A DNA stretch of 47,622 nt from an uncultured bacterium (GCA_902783835.1 CACZSN010000023.1:1-47622); one strand, 5' to 3'. Positions 7,562 through 15,606 are shown, numbered from the stretch's first letter. Made by a program: numbers and translations. The notes: generated by a model not told the origin, from the sequence alone.

Positions 7562-8137
7562 TTAAGAGAGTTTGTCATATTCTCTTCGGATTTCTTGAAT
7601 GTCTTGCCACATAAGCCATTTCGGGCTGCCTTTTGTTCTCGCATCGTTTCTTAAAAGATATGACGGGTGAAAAATCGGCATCATTTTTGAACCGTACGGT
7701 CCGTCGAACCATTTGCCTCTTGCCCTTGTTATTCCTCGTTCTTCTGGGAGCATTGTGTTAAGTGCAACATTTCCGCATACCAAAATAATTTTGGGTTTCA
7801 GAATATCAATTTGTGCCTTTAAATAATTAAAACAGGCTTCTTTTTCCTCGGGTAATGGATTTCTGTTCTCCGGCGGACGACATTTTATCGTGTTGCAAAT
7901 GTAAATATCATTTCTCGTAAAACCAACAGAGGCAAAGATTTTGTCCAAAAGTTGCCCCGCTTTGCCGACAAACGGTATGCCCTTTTGATCTTCCCAATAC
8001 CCTGGGGCTTCTCCGATGAGCATGATTTTATGGTTGGGTACTCCGTCTGAAAATACAACGTTCGTACGGCTTTTGGATAGTTCGCATTTTTCACAGTTTA
8101 AGCATTTTGCCCTGATTAAGTCTAACTCTTCTTTCAC
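7562..8137 (-). CDS. Uracil-DNA glycosylase, family 4 (iron-sulfur)
   Basis: Removes uracil from DNA arising from cytosine deamination. The 191-residue protein has the family 4 features: an N-terminal CxxC pair (Cys14, Cys17), GEAPG-type active-site loop (LIGEAPGYWEDQKGIPFVG), NTIKCRPPENRNP with the third cluster cysteine, a later cysteine (EKEACFNYL) and the HPSYLLR motif. Four cysteines would bind a 4Fe-4S cluster. The start is GTG, supported by GAGAAAGGAT about 6 nt upstream. It precedes the ABC-F gene on the same strand with a 57-bp gap. Confidence 0.93.
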   Translation of the reverse strand: MKEELDLIRAKCLNCEKCELSKSRTNVVFSDGVPNHKIMLIGEAPGYWEDQKGIPFVGKAGQLLDKIFASVGFTRNDIYICNTIKCRPPENRNPLPEEKEACFNYLKAQIDILKPKIILVCGNVALNTMLPEERGITRARGKWFDGPYGSKMMPIFHPSYLLRNDARTKGSPKWLMWQDIQEIRREYDKLS

Positions 8138-8239
8138 AAAAAATCCTTTCTCAATGAAATTTTACCATAAATCACAAAAATAACTGATGAAATATTTTGT
8201 AAATTATAAGAAACAATTCCCCGATTTTGTCCGAAAATA

Positions 8240-8248
8240 TGCTAAAAT
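8240..8248 (+). promoter_or_regulatory. Extended -10 promoter
   Basis: TGCTAAAAT: a TGn extension followed by the hexamer TAAAAT (8243-8248). Transcription would start near 8255, just ahead of the AGAGG ribosome-binding site. This supports the start at 8268 rather than an earlier ATG at 8187. Confidence 0.5.
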
Positions 8249-8267
8249 CAGGCAAAGAGGTGCGTTG

Positions 8268-9821
8268 ATGATTTCGGATAAAAAATGGCAAATTTTGTTT
8301 TTTGTGACACTTTTAATTTGGTGTTTTGCTCTTGCCTATCCCATAAATCCCGATTATGACCTGTTTGCAAGACTTATAGTCGGAAAATCGTTCATAGAAA
8401 ATGGTTTTATCTTGAAACACGATTTCTATTCATATACTCCGACTCATTTGTGGTTAGACCACGAATGGGGTGCAAGTGCCATTATCTATTGGGTCTCAAC
8501 CTTGTCGAAATTTTTTAATAAGTCTGTTTTGACTACATTATCGGCTTTTAAGTCTCTTTTAACGTTTGGAATTTTTGCGATTGCCACTATTTGTGTTATT
8601 GCTCGTAATCCTAAATATTCTCCATTTAATATTCTTTATTTCGCTTTGGCTGTATTTGCCGCAAATATTGTGTTTGCATCCACTGTTCGATGCCATATGT
8701 TTTCATTTTTGTTTTTCGCACTATTTGTGTTAATCCTTGAGGCATATAGGTTACAAGGTAAAAAATGTTTACTTGCAATTTTGCCGTTATTGATGTTTTT
8801 GTGGGGAAATATCCACGGTGGTTGCCTTAGCGGACTTGGTTTGATTTTAATTTATGCGGTTGGAGAATTTTTGAATAAGAAATATCCAATACCGTATTTG
8901 ATAACACTAATGGTGTCATCGCTTGTCCTGTTTGTAAATCCGTACGGTTTTGAGTATGTGAAATTCTTGTTTACGGCAGGCACAATGAGTCGGGAATGGA
9001 TTTCTGAATGGGCATCTCCATTTGCGACAAATTTTTATGCCTTTAAATTCAAAATTTATTTTATTTTTATGATTTTGATTGCTTTGTTGAAAGGTGTTGA
9101 AAACAAATTTGACCTTAAAAACGTTGATATGACTAAATTGCTACTATTGGTGTCAACGGGATATCTCGCAGTAATGCACACAAAGTTGTTGCCCTTCTTT
9201 GTTATTTCAAGTGCGATTTTTATGTTCGATGATGTTTTATCGATTTTGAACAAAATTCGTTCGTTGTCACTTCTTGCAAATGACAAAAACAAATATGTTT
9301 ATGCTGTTATATTATTGCTTTCTCTGCTCTCTTTTAATTCAGTAAATACAGTTAAAAACACTATTAGTGCTGATGAAAAATATCTGCCGTATGATGCGGT
9401 AGAATTTCTTGCAACAAATAGTGTTAAAGGTAACATTCTTGTTGATATGACTTATGGAAGTTATGTTGGATACAAACTTTATCCAAATAACAAGATTTTT
9501 ATGGACGGTCGGTATGAGGAGGTTTATTTTCCTGATTTGTTGCTTGAAATGAAGGATTTTTTCACTATGAACGGTGAAAATTTTGATGAGATATTAACAA
9601 AATATCCGACGGACATTGTTTTGCTGCAAAAAAATCATACGGAAAATCTTACAAAATATTTAGTTCAAAAGAATTGGCGAGAGATATTTTCTGATGAAAA
9701 TTTTGTGGTTTTAGTTAGACCTGATTATCCAAAAATTGCAACAAAGACGGCTACTTTTGACCCCCAAACGATTTTTGATACGGAAATATCTGCGGAAATG
9801 TTAAAGAATTTCAAGGAGTGA
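8268..9821 (+). CDS. Polytopic membrane protein, GT-C glycosyltransferase-like
   Basis: A 517-residue protein with about ten hydrophobic segments and a soluble C-terminal region of about 140 residues. The first extracytoplasmic loop, near residues 25-65, reads DYDLFARLIVGKSFIENG then DFYSYTPTHLWLDHEWG. This D-x-D/FSYT/H-E-W pattern is seen in uncharacterised GT-C-like membrane proteins that use polyprenyl-phosphate sugars. A second conserved-looking loop, MDGRYEEVY, lies after the last membrane segment. I chose the ATG at 8268 because it has AGAGGTG upstream and begins just before the first membrane helix. The sugar and acceptor are unknown. Confidence 0.65.
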   Translation: MISDKKWQILFFVTLLIWCFALAYPINPDYDLFARLIVGKSFIENGFILKHDFYSYTPTHLWLDHEWGASAIIYWVSTLSKFFNKSVLTTLSAFKSLLTFGIFAIATICVIARNPKYSPFNILYFALAVFAANIVFASTVRCHMFSFLFFALFVLILEAYRLQGKKCLLAILPLLMFLWGNIHGGCLSGLGLILIYAVGEFLNKKYPIPYLITLMVSSLVLFVNPYGFEYVKFLFTAGTMSREWISEWASPFATNFYAFKFKIYFIFMILIALLKGVENKFDLKNVDMTKLLLLVSTGYLAVMHTKLLPFFVISSAIFMFDDVLSILNKIRSLSLLANDKNKYVYAVILLLSLLSFNSVNTVKNTISADEKYLPYDAVEFLATNSVKGNILVDMTYGSYVGYKLYPNNKIFMDGRYEEVYFPDLLLEMKDFFTMNGENFDEILTKYPTDIVLLQKNHTENLTKYLVQKNWREIFSDENFVVLVRPDYPKIATKTATFDPQTIFDTEISAEMLKNFKE

Positions 9822-9880
9822 AACTTTTTGAAAGTATAAAAGTCTAAATATTCTGATGATGTAAAATTTTTCATTTGTAC

Positions 9881-9886
9881 TATAAT
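9881..9886 (+). promoter_or_regulatory. -10 box of the Ctp protease gene
   Basis: TATAAT 20 nt ahead of the GTG start; transcription would begin near the AGGAG ribosome-binding site. No strong -35 is visible. Confidence 0.45.
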
Positions 9887-9905
9887 TAGAGTCAGGAGAA
9901 CGAAA

Positions 9906-11105
9906 GTGAAAAGACTATTATTAAGTTTAATTATATTAGGCGGAATGCTTGTGCCGACGGCAAGTTTGGCATCTGAGCAAACCATGCTTTACGACCAGGT
10001 TTGGAAATTAATCAATTCAAAATATGTTGATCCGGGTAATAACCACCAAAACTGGTACAAATGGAGAAAAAAATACGACGCTCATATCAAAACGAACGAG
10101 GATTCATACGTTGCTATTTCAACAATGCTCGCAAGTTTGAATGACCCTTATACTAAATTCCTTGACCCTAAAGAGTTTAAGGAAGAAACGAGCAGTATCA
10201 AAGGTTCGTTGAAGGGTATCGGTGTTCAAATCGGTGTTAAAGACGGTAAATTGCTTATTATTGCGCCGATGGAAGATACACCGGGCGAAAAAGCGGGTTT
10301 AAAGGCTGAGGATGAAATTCTCGAAATTGACGGAAAATCCACGAAGGGTATTACTGTTGATAAAGCTGCTGACCAAATTCGAGGTGAAGAAGGCACAATC
10401 GTAAAACTTTTAATCAAGCGTAAAGATTGTCCGAACAAGATTTATGCCGTTCCGAGAGCAAAAATTGAAATTAAAGCTGTATCGACAAAATTGCCCTCAA
10501 CTACAACAAAATTAGACCCTCGTGTCGGTTATATCAGATTGAGTTCTTTTATCAGTCAAAATGCAGCTGAAGAGTTTAAAAAAGCTCTTATGGGTTATTC
10601 AAATAAAAAAGGTATTATCATTGACCTTCGTTCAAACCCGGGGGGACTTTTGACGAACGCAATTACGCTTTCCGATATGTTCCTTGATGGCGGAGTAATC
10701 GTCAGCACGGTTGACAGAGGCAGATATAAGGATACTATCAGAGCAAGCAGAAATTACATTTGTGATAAACCCGTTGTAATTTTAATTAATGGCGGAAGTG
10801 CGTCAGCAAGTGAAATTTTCTCAGGTGCGATGAAAGATAACAACAGAGCGTTAATTGTCGGGGAAAAATCTTTCGGCAAGGGACTTGTTCAAGAAATCAA
10901 CAAGCTTCCTGAAGGTTCGGGTTGTAACATTACAATTCAAAGATATTTGACTCCGAGCGGTTCCGATATTCACAAAAAAGGTATCAAACCTGATATTGTT
11001 GTAAAATTCACCGATGCCGATATTAAGGCAAAACGTGACGTTCAACTTGAGAAAGCAAACCAACTCTTGGTCAAAATGATTACTTATCAACCGAAAAAGG
11101 GCTAA
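9906..11105 (+). CDS. C-terminal processing protease (S41A)
   Basis: A secreted or envelope serine protease that recognises C-termini of substrate proteins. It has a signal peptide (KR then hydrophobic core, probable cleavage after ASLA near residue 22). A PDZ domain spans about 95-175 (SSIKGSLKGIGVQIG to KLLIKRK), followed by the S41 catalytic domain. The Ser300-Lys325 dyad lies in NGGSASASEIFSGA and GEKSFGKGLVQ. Length is 399 residues, usual for CtpA/CtpB. The start is GTG with AGGAG 8-9 nt upstream. The gene overlaps the converging flavoprotein gene by 4 bp at the stop codons. Confidence 0.94.
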   Translation: MKRLLLSLIILGGMLVPTASLASEQTMLYDQVWKLINSKYVDPGNNHQNWYKWRKKYDAHIKTNEDSYVAISTMLASLNDPYTKFLDPKEFKEETSSIKGSLKGIGVQIGVKDGKLLIIAPMEDTPGEKAGLKAEDEILEIDGKSTKGITVDKAADQIRGEEGTIVKLLIKRKDCPNKIYAVPRAKIEIKAVSTKLPSTTTKLDPRVGYIRLSSFISQNAAEEFKKALMGYSNKKGIIIDLRSNPGGLLTNAITLSDMFLDGGVIVSTVDRGRYKDTIRASRNYICDKPVVILINGGSASASEIFSGAMKDNNRALIVGEKSFGKGLVQEINKLPEGSGCNITIQRYLTPSGSDIHKKGIKPDIVVKFTDADIKAKRDVQLEKANQLLVKMITYQPKKG

Positions 11106-12472
11106 TCCTCTTCCGGTTTGAGTTTATCTTGAATAATTTGTACGGCCTTTAATAATGGGTCGATAGCAGTTGAAAACGGCGGTGCATAGGGTAAATCAAT
11201 CCCCATGAATTCGTCGATTTTCACTGCACTCATAATGGCGAACGATGCCGTCGATACACGTTTTTCGGCATCACCTGTGCCTATTCCTTGCACACCAAGA
11301 ATTTCTCTTGAATTTTCATCAACGATTAATTTCAAGGTAATCATTGCAGCTTCAGGCATGTAGCCTGCCCTGTCCTCGTTTGTGACGGTTGTTGTCAAAA
11401 CGTCATAACCGATTTCTCTTGCCTCACGTTCGGTAATTCCTGCCATAGAGACCGTATAGTCGAAATAGCGGCTCACAATAGCACCTACGACCCCATTGAA
11501 GTCGCAATTATCGTTTGCAATATTTATCGCTGCACAACGGCCTTCTTTGTTTGCCGTTGAGCCAAGAGGCAGCCAGCAGTGGCGTTTTGTGACAATATGA
11601 AATTTTTCGCAGCAATCCCCCACTGCATAAATCCCCGGGATTGAGGTTTTTAAGTGAGAATCGACCCAAATGCTTTTATTTATACCAATTTTAAGCCCTG
11701 CGTCTGCGGCAATCTCACTGTTCGGAACAGTTCCTGCACAAATTACCACAAAATCTGTTTCGATTCGCTTTCCTTTAGACGTTATAACTGCGGTAACTTT
11801 GCCGTTTTTGCCTTCAAATCTCACGGCCTGTTGTTTATTATAAAATTTTACTTTTTGTCCGTCTCTTTTTAAAATGTATTTATGAATTTCTTGTGAAATA
11901 TCATCGTCGAACATGCCCATCACATGCGGGTTTTTGTCAATAATGTTTACAAATAATCCGTTTTTTATAAAGGCTTCCGCCAGCTCTATTCCTATAAATC
12001 CAAAGCCTACAAGCGTAACCTTTTCCGACCTGTTCATAGCCTCTTTAATCGCAATTCCGTCTTCAAGTTTGCGAAGAGTGAATACATTTTGCAGATTTAC
12101 ATTATCTATCGCCGGAATGTACGGTCTTGCTCCCGTTGCAATAACCAAAATGTCATAAAAAATCTCAAATTCTTCATCGTTCTTCAGATTTTTAAATAAA
12201 ACAGATTTTTTTTGAGGGAAAATTTTTATGGCTTTTTTTTCCAAAAAAACTTGAATTCCGTGCTTTTCAAAATCTTCGGGCATTCTTACTTGCAACTCCT
12301 CTATGTCGGGAATTATGTCCGCAATATAATACGGCAAACCGCATGCGGAATAAGAAATATTTACTTCATCCGTATAAATTTGAATGATAGCATCAGGATC
12401 TTCCCGTCTTAACTTTGCGGCTGTTTTAGGGCCTGCCGCTCCGCCTCCGATTATTACAACTCTTTTCGTCAT
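11102..12472 (-). CDS. FAD/NAD(P)-dependent oxidoreductase, CoA-disulfide reductase/NADH oxidase type
   Basis: A 456-residue two-dinucleotide-fold flavoprotein. The N-terminal GGGAAGPKTA binds FAD. A second glycine-rich loop (GFGFIGIELAEAF) binds NAD(P)H. Cys44 in SYSACGLPYYI is the single redox cysteine used by CoA-disulfide reductase, NADH oxidase and NAD(P)H-polysulfide reductase relatives. AVGDC near residue 290 is the second FAD motif. Known members reduce CoA disulfide, polysulfide or O2; the sequence does not say which, though all serve thiol or oxygen stress in anaerobes. It lies downstream of hsp20 and the TM1266-like gene, separated by a 42-bp gap with a hairpin. No Shine-Dalgarno is seen before the ATG. 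Confidence 0.87.
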   Translation of the reverse strand: MTKRVVIIGGGAAGPKTAAKLRREDPDAIIQIYTDEVNISYSACGLPYYIADIIPDIEELQVRMPEDFEKHGIQVFLEKKAIKIFPQKKSVLFKNLKNDEEFEIFYDILVIATGARPYIPAIDNVNLQNVFTLRKLEDGIAIKEAMNRSEKVTLVGFGFIGIELAEAFIKNGLFVNIIDKNPHVMGMFDDDISQEIHKYILKRDGQKVKFYNKQQAVRFEGKNGKVTAVITSKGKRIETDFVVICAGTVPNSEIAADAGLKIGINKSIWVDSHLKTSIPGIYAVGDCCEKFHIVTKRHCWLPLGSTANKEGRCAAINIANDNCDFNGVVGAIVSRYFDYTVSMAGITEREAREIGYDVLTTTVTNEDRAGYMPEAAMITLKLIVDENSREILGVQGIGTGDAEKRVSTASFAIMSAVKIDEFMGIDLPYAPPFSTAIDPLLKAVQIIQDKLKPEED

Positions 12473-12482
12473 ATTTTTAAAA

Positions 12483-12508
12483 CAGGACTCTATATTTCAA
12501 AAGTCCTG
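12483..12508 (-). terminator. Hairpin between the TM1266-like gene and the flavoprotein gene
   Basis: CAGGACT and AGTCCTG form a 7-bp stem with a 12-nt loop, followed on the minus strand by TTTT. It could be a weak terminator or attenuator separating the flavoprotein gene from the hsp20 transcript. The T-run is short, so read-through is likely. Confidence 0.45.
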
Positions 12509-12514
12509 CCCTTT

Positions 12515-12766
12515 CTAATTAAAATCAAACTCCATCCTCTGAATTTCAATTTCCGAAATATTCAATAATTCATTTTCAATTAAAATTGCCTGCTCTTTTT
12601 GAGGTATTTCAAGCAATATTAATGCATCTTTCGGACAAATATTTCCTAAAATATTATGAATTCCGAGTCTCGTTTTTATATAACAACCGAATTTCGTAAG
12701 AATTTTTTGAATATCGTCGGATGTTTCAATCCGATTTGTCGTTTTTACACCTAAAATTACCGTCAT
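12515..12766 (-). CDS. TM1266-like small regulator (ACT/NikR-C-like fold)
   Basis: An 83-residue protein. The pattern beta strand VILGVKTTNR, helix SSDDIQKILTKFG-like, then CYIKTRLGIHN and a final strand, resembles TM1266-type proteins annotated as putative iron-only hydrogenase system regulators. The match is from memory of the family pattern and is moderate. The start codon overlaps the hsp20 stop by one base (TAATG), so translation is coupled to hsp20. No hydrogenase gene is in the window, so the presumed target is not visible. Confidence 0.5.
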   Translation of the reverse strand: MTVILGVKTTNRIETSDDIQKILTKFGCYIKTRLGIHNILGNICPKDALILLEIPQKEQAILIENELLNISEIEIQRMEFDFN

Positions 12767-13227
12767 TATTCTTTAATCTCTATTTTCTTTTGTCTTTCTT
12801 CTTCTTTAACCATTTTTTCAAGTTCGATGGTCAAAATCCCGTTTTTCAACGTTGCGTCACATTTGTCAATGTCAACATCGGACGGAAAATATAAAGTTCT
12901 GCAATATTCTCCGTATCGAAATTCACTCTTGTGATACTTTTTCTTGTTGTCATTTTCTTCTTGCTCAAGTTTTTTGGATGCTTCAATTTTTAAAGAATTT
13001 TTGTGTAAATCAAGTGTGATATCTTCTCTGTTTATCCCCGGAATTTCAACTTTTACAACGTATTTGTCTTCGTATTCTTTGATGTCAACTGGCATCGCCA
13101 TACCCTTCATTTCTTGCTCAAATACGTATTCCGGAAATAAATTATCAAAACTTTTGTGCAAAATTGAGTTGATATCATCATTCAACATGCTCAAAAATGT
13201 ATCAGGCTTTTTTATTAAATATTTCAT
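12766..13227 (-). CDS. Small heat-shock protein, Hsp20/alpha-crystallin family
   Basis: An ATP-independent holdase chaperone that keeps unfolding proteins soluble. The 153-residue protein has a short N-terminal arm, then the alpha-crystallin domain from about residue 45 (VDIKEYEDKYVVKVEIPGI) to about 145. It contains the conserved NGILTIELEK, the family's A-x-x-x-x-G-V-L-like motif. The start ATG has an AAGGAG ribosome-binding site 7 nt upstream, but this site lies in a perfect 8-bp hairpin, which suggests temperature-controlled translation. A terminator for the gene upstream stands immediately before this hairpin. Confidence 0.93.
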   Translation of the reverse strand: MKYLIKKPDTFLSMLNDDINSILHKSFDNLFPEYVFEQEMKGMAMPVDIKEYEDKYVVKVEIPGINREDITLDLHKNSLKIEASKKLEQEENDNKKKYHKSEFRYGEYCRTLYFPSDVDIDKCDATLKNGILTIELEKMVKEEERQKKIEIKE

Positions 13228-13234
13228 TGTATAA

Positions 13235-13256
13235 CTCCTTGTTCACTTAACAAGGA
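13235..13256 (-). promoter_or_regulatory. Candidate RNA thermometer over the hsp20 ribosome-binding site
   Basis: On the minus strand TCCTTGTT (13256-13249), loop AAGTG, AACAAGGA (13243-13236) form a perfect 8-bp stem. The AAGGA of the AAGGAG Shine-Dalgarno is fully inside the stem, and the ATG follows 7 nt later. Short hairpins that bury the ribosome-binding site of small heat-shock genes are a known thermosensor design. A DNA operator with the same dyad is the alternative. Confidence 0.55.
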
Positions 13257-13266
13257 CAATATCAGA

Positions 13267-13302
13267 CAAAAAAACGGTACTCACATTACCCATGAGTACC
13301 GT
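13267..13302 (-). terminator. Intrinsic terminator of the 101-residue protein gene
   Basis: On the minus strand ACGGTACTCA and TGAGTACCGT make a perfect 10-bp stem with a 9-nt loop, followed by a run of seven T. It lies 57 nt after the upstream gene and 40 nt before hsp20, so hsp20 needs its own promoter or read-through. Confidence 0.88.
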
Positions 13303-13358
13303 CTACGAAAGGTTAGTTATTTTGTTGACAATTTGACCTCTTAAGGTCAATAGAAATC

Positions 13359-13664
13359 TTACGCTTCTTCAGCGTCCATTTCTTCCAATTGCTTCTTTTT
13401 CAAATTATAAAGAACCATATCTGCCAACAAATCAAATGATGCAGAGTTTTTGATGTCTGCTGAAAATTCTTTTACCAATGATTCACGAACCATTTTTTCC
13501 AAATATAATTCTGTCGCTTCAACATTGTTTTCTTTTTCACCGCAAATTAAATCGAAATATTCTGAATTTGCTTTTACCTCTGAAAACATTGACATAGACC
13601 ACTTCAACTTATCTGCAACGTTTCCGAGTTCTCTAACTACTTTTAAATTCTTCATATTAAACAT
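13359..13664 (-). CDS. Small helical protein of unknown function
   Basis: A 101-residue, acidic, mostly helical protein without membrane segments or recognisable motifs (one cysteine, in DLICGEKEN). It ends in an acidic tail EEMDAEEA. The start ATG at 13664 has AAAGG about 10 nt upstream; an ATG three codons later is possible. It has its own strong terminator, so it is expressed as a single gene. Function not recognised. Confidence 0.7.
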   Translation of the reverse strand: MFNMKNLKVVRELGNVADKLKWSMSMFSEVKANSEYFDLICGEKENNVEATELYLEKMVRESLVKEFSADIKNSASFDLLADMVLYNLKKKQLEEMDAEEA

Positions 13665-13845
13665 ATTACACTTACCTTTCGTATTATTTAACTTAACTTA
13701 CCTTGATAATTTTATCATTATCTTTTGGGATTGTCTTTCATCACACTTTCGATACTTTTATAATGAAAGTGAAAGTGAAAAATTTACTTTTTTTTGATTG
13801 GTTTGTTACATTTCTTAATGATTAAAAACAAAAATCAAAGTATTA

Positions 13846-13874
13846 TTGCTTTTTCAAAATGAATATCATACAAT
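13846..13874 (+). promoter_or_regulatory. Promoter of the small protein-nitrilase pair
   Basis: TTGCTT (13846-13851), 17-bp spacer, TACAAT (13869-13874). The transcript would start near 13881, just ahead of GGAAGGA and the ATG at 13901. Confidence 0.5.
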
Positions 13875-13900
13875 CAGAGGATAAGGAAGGACTTTGGTTT

Positions 13901-14113
13901 ATGGGCAAATGCAAGAGAAGGAACGGAAGCAAACCTGTTCTTGACCATACATTAACAAGGGAAAAAGTAATTGCCGAGGTTGTTTACAGGTTAAAGCATT
14001 CATCCGTGGATGATGAAGTCAGAAAAATGCTTTTGCTTTTTGGAATATCTAAGGAAGAGCTTACCGAAGCCGGTGCTACGTACGAAGAAGTTATTAGCCT
14101 TAAGAAGATTTAA
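13901..14113 (+). CDS. Small basic protein of unknown function
   Basis: A 70-residue protein beginning MGKCKRRNGSK, with a basic N-terminus and two or three predicted helices (LTREKVIAEVVYRLK; DDEVRKMLLLFGISKEELTEAG). The second part could be a helix-turn-helix-like or three-helix unit, but I do not recognise the family. I chose the ATG at 13901 because GGAAGGA lies 9 nt upstream and the promoter would start transcription after the earlier in-frame ATG at 13859. The next gene starts 1 base after its stop, so the two are co-translated. Confidence 0.62.
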   Translation: MGKCKRRNGSKPVLDHTLTREKVIAEVVYRLKHSSVDDEVRKMLLLFGISKEELTEAGATYEEVISLKKI

Positions 14114-14114
14114 A

Positions 14115-14981
14115 ATGGAAAATTGTAAATTAAATATCGGGGTTGTAAATTTTCCCGTAAATTGGGGAAATAAGAAAAAAAATTTAGAAAATCTTAAAAA
14201 ATATTGTATTGAAGCTGCTGAAAATGGTGTAGAGATGGTTGTTTTCCCCGAAACATGCCTTTGCGGGTATGATTATGACGGAGAGAATGATATTCATAAA
14301 GAACTTGCGGAAAGCCTTGAAGGAGAATGCGTTTCAATAGTTAAACAGTTTGCCGTAAAATACAATATGTATGTTATTTTCGGACTTGCGGAACTTGTAG
14401 ACGATAAGGTGTATAACTCCGCAGCGATTGTGTTTCCGAACGGTGAAGTTGATGTATATCGAAAAATGCATTTACCGTTTGATGAAAAGAAGTGGGCAAT
14501 TTGCGGGAATGAGCCGAAAATTTTCGAGACAAAATGGGGTAAAGTCGGTGTGTCTATTTGTTATGATACATATTGTTTCCCCGAACTTATCAGATATTAT
14601 CGTGCGATGGGTGCAAGGTTGGTTTTGAATGTGACGGCATGTCCTGATAACGCTTGTACAATGGGAGCTGCAACCCTGTCATTACCTGCTTATTCTTTTA
14701 TAAATTATGTTTATATTGCATCGGCAAATTTGTGCGGACAGGAAAAATACAGCCATTTTTCAGGCGGAAGTTGCGTTGTTATGCCCGATGAAACCAAAGG
14801 CGGTGTAAAAACAGTCATTGGAACGTTTTTCGGTGAGAAAGGAAGCGATAAGATTGGATTGTTTAATGGTGTTATCGATTTGTCGCTTGCGGATAAAAAT
14901 ACCGATATTCCTATATATGATGGCGATTTTCGGGCTGAAAAATATGCCGAATTGTATGACAGAGTTGCAAAAAACAATTAA
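14115..14981 (+). CDS. Carbon-nitrogen hydrolase (nitrilase superfamily)
   Basis: A 288-residue amidase-type enzyme with the full Glu-Lys-Cys triad: Glu in VVFPETCLCGYDYDG (about residue 44), Lys in YRKMHLPFDEKKW, and Cys in GVSICYDTYCFPELIR. It probably hydrolyses a small amide or carbamoyl compound in the cytoplasm. The substrate is not evident; omega-amidase, N-carbamoyl amidase and deaminated glutathione amidase all share this architecture. The ATG at 14115 begins the family-typical N-terminus MENCKLNIGVVNFPVNW. It lies 1 base after the small protein gene and probably relies on coupling. It is followed by an Lrp regulator and an aminotransferase, so a role in amino-acid nitrogen metabolism is a reasonable inference. 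Confidence 0.9.
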   Translation: MENCKLNIGVVNFPVNWGNKKKNLENLKKYCIEAAENGVEMVVFPETCLCGYDYDGENDIHKELAESLEGECVSIVKQFAVKYNMYVIFGLAELVDDKVYNSAAIVFPNGEVDVYRKMHLPFDEKKWAICGNEPKIFETKWGKVGVSICYDTYCFPELIRYYRAMGARLVLNVTACPDNACTMGAATLSLPAYSFINYVYIASANLCGQEKYSHFSGGSCVVMPDETKGGVKTVIGTFFGEKGSDKIGLFNGVIDLSLADKNTDIPIYDGDFRAEKYAELYDRVAKNN

Positions 14982-14985
14982 TTTT

Positions 14986-15079
14986 GCGGAAATCTGCTGT
15001 TTTTTGTACGTTCGTGCTGTCTTTCGCGTGTATCTTTAAATTTTTGCACGTTTGTACTATTTTTTTCGCACAAATCCGC
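14986..15079 (+). promoter_or_regulatory. Candidate Lrp-type operator array
   Basis: Four related 12-mers lie in the gap before the Lrp gene: GCGGAAATCTGC (14986), GTACGTTCGTGC (15006), GCACGTTTGTAC (15046) and GCACAAATCCGC (15068). Start-to-start distances of 20, 40 and 22 bp are close to whole helical turns. Lrp/AsnC proteins often autoregulate through such phased imperfect dyads. The link is inferred. Confidence 0.4.
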
Positions 15080-15126
15080 TTATTTGTATTAAAATATAGG
15101 TATTCATTTATTTTAAGGAGAAAATA

Positions 15127-15606
15127 ATGCGTGAAGAAATCTTATCCGTTTTGGAAAAGAACAGCAAAATTGATATAAAAGAATTGGCGGTAATGCTCGG
15201 AACTAATGAAGAAACAGTTTTCAACGAAATTACGGCTATGGAGCATGAAGGTATCATTTGCGGATACCATACATTGATTGATTGGGACAAAATTGACAAC
15301 GAAAAAGTTACGGCTCTTATCGAAGTTCGGGTTACACCTCAACGAGGACAAGGCTTTGATTTTGTTGCCGAAAGAATTTACAACTATCCTGAAGTTCACT
15401 CGGTATATTTAATTTCGGGCGGATTTGATTTGTTAATTACGTTGCAAGGCAAATCTTTGCGTGAAGTTTCAGCATTTGTTTCAGATAAATTGTCCACAAT
15501 TGATTCTGTTTTGAGTACGGCTACTCACTTTATTTTGAAAAAATATAAAGACCACGGAACGATTATGGCTGCAAAACCGAAAGATACAAGAGAGGTTATT
15601 TCATGA
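15127..15606 (+). CDS. Lrp/AsnC-family transcriptional regulator
   Basis: A 159-residue DNA-binding protein. The N-terminal winged helix-turn-helix occupies about residues 1-60 (EEILSVLEKNSKIDIKELAV, EETVFNEITAMEHEGIICGY). The C-terminal RAM/ACT-like ligand-binding domain spans about 65-145 and includes VHSVYLISGGFDLLITLQG. Such regulators respond to amino acids. The ATG is preceded by AAGGAG. Its stop overlaps the aminotransferase start by 4 bp (ATGA), so the enzyme is likely its regulated partner. Confidence 0.92.
   Translation: MREEILSVLEKNSKIDIKELAVMLGTNEETVFNEITAMEHEGIICGYHTLIDWDKIDNEKVTALIEVRVTPQRGQGFDFVAERIYNYPEVHSVYLISGGFDLLITLQGKSLREVSAFVSDKLSTIDSVLSTATHFILKKYKDHGTIMAAKPKDTREVIS

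Noticed and set aside
12515..12766. Hydrogenase locus
   Set aside because: The TM1266-like gene is the only hint; no hydrogenase or maturase gene occurs in the window.
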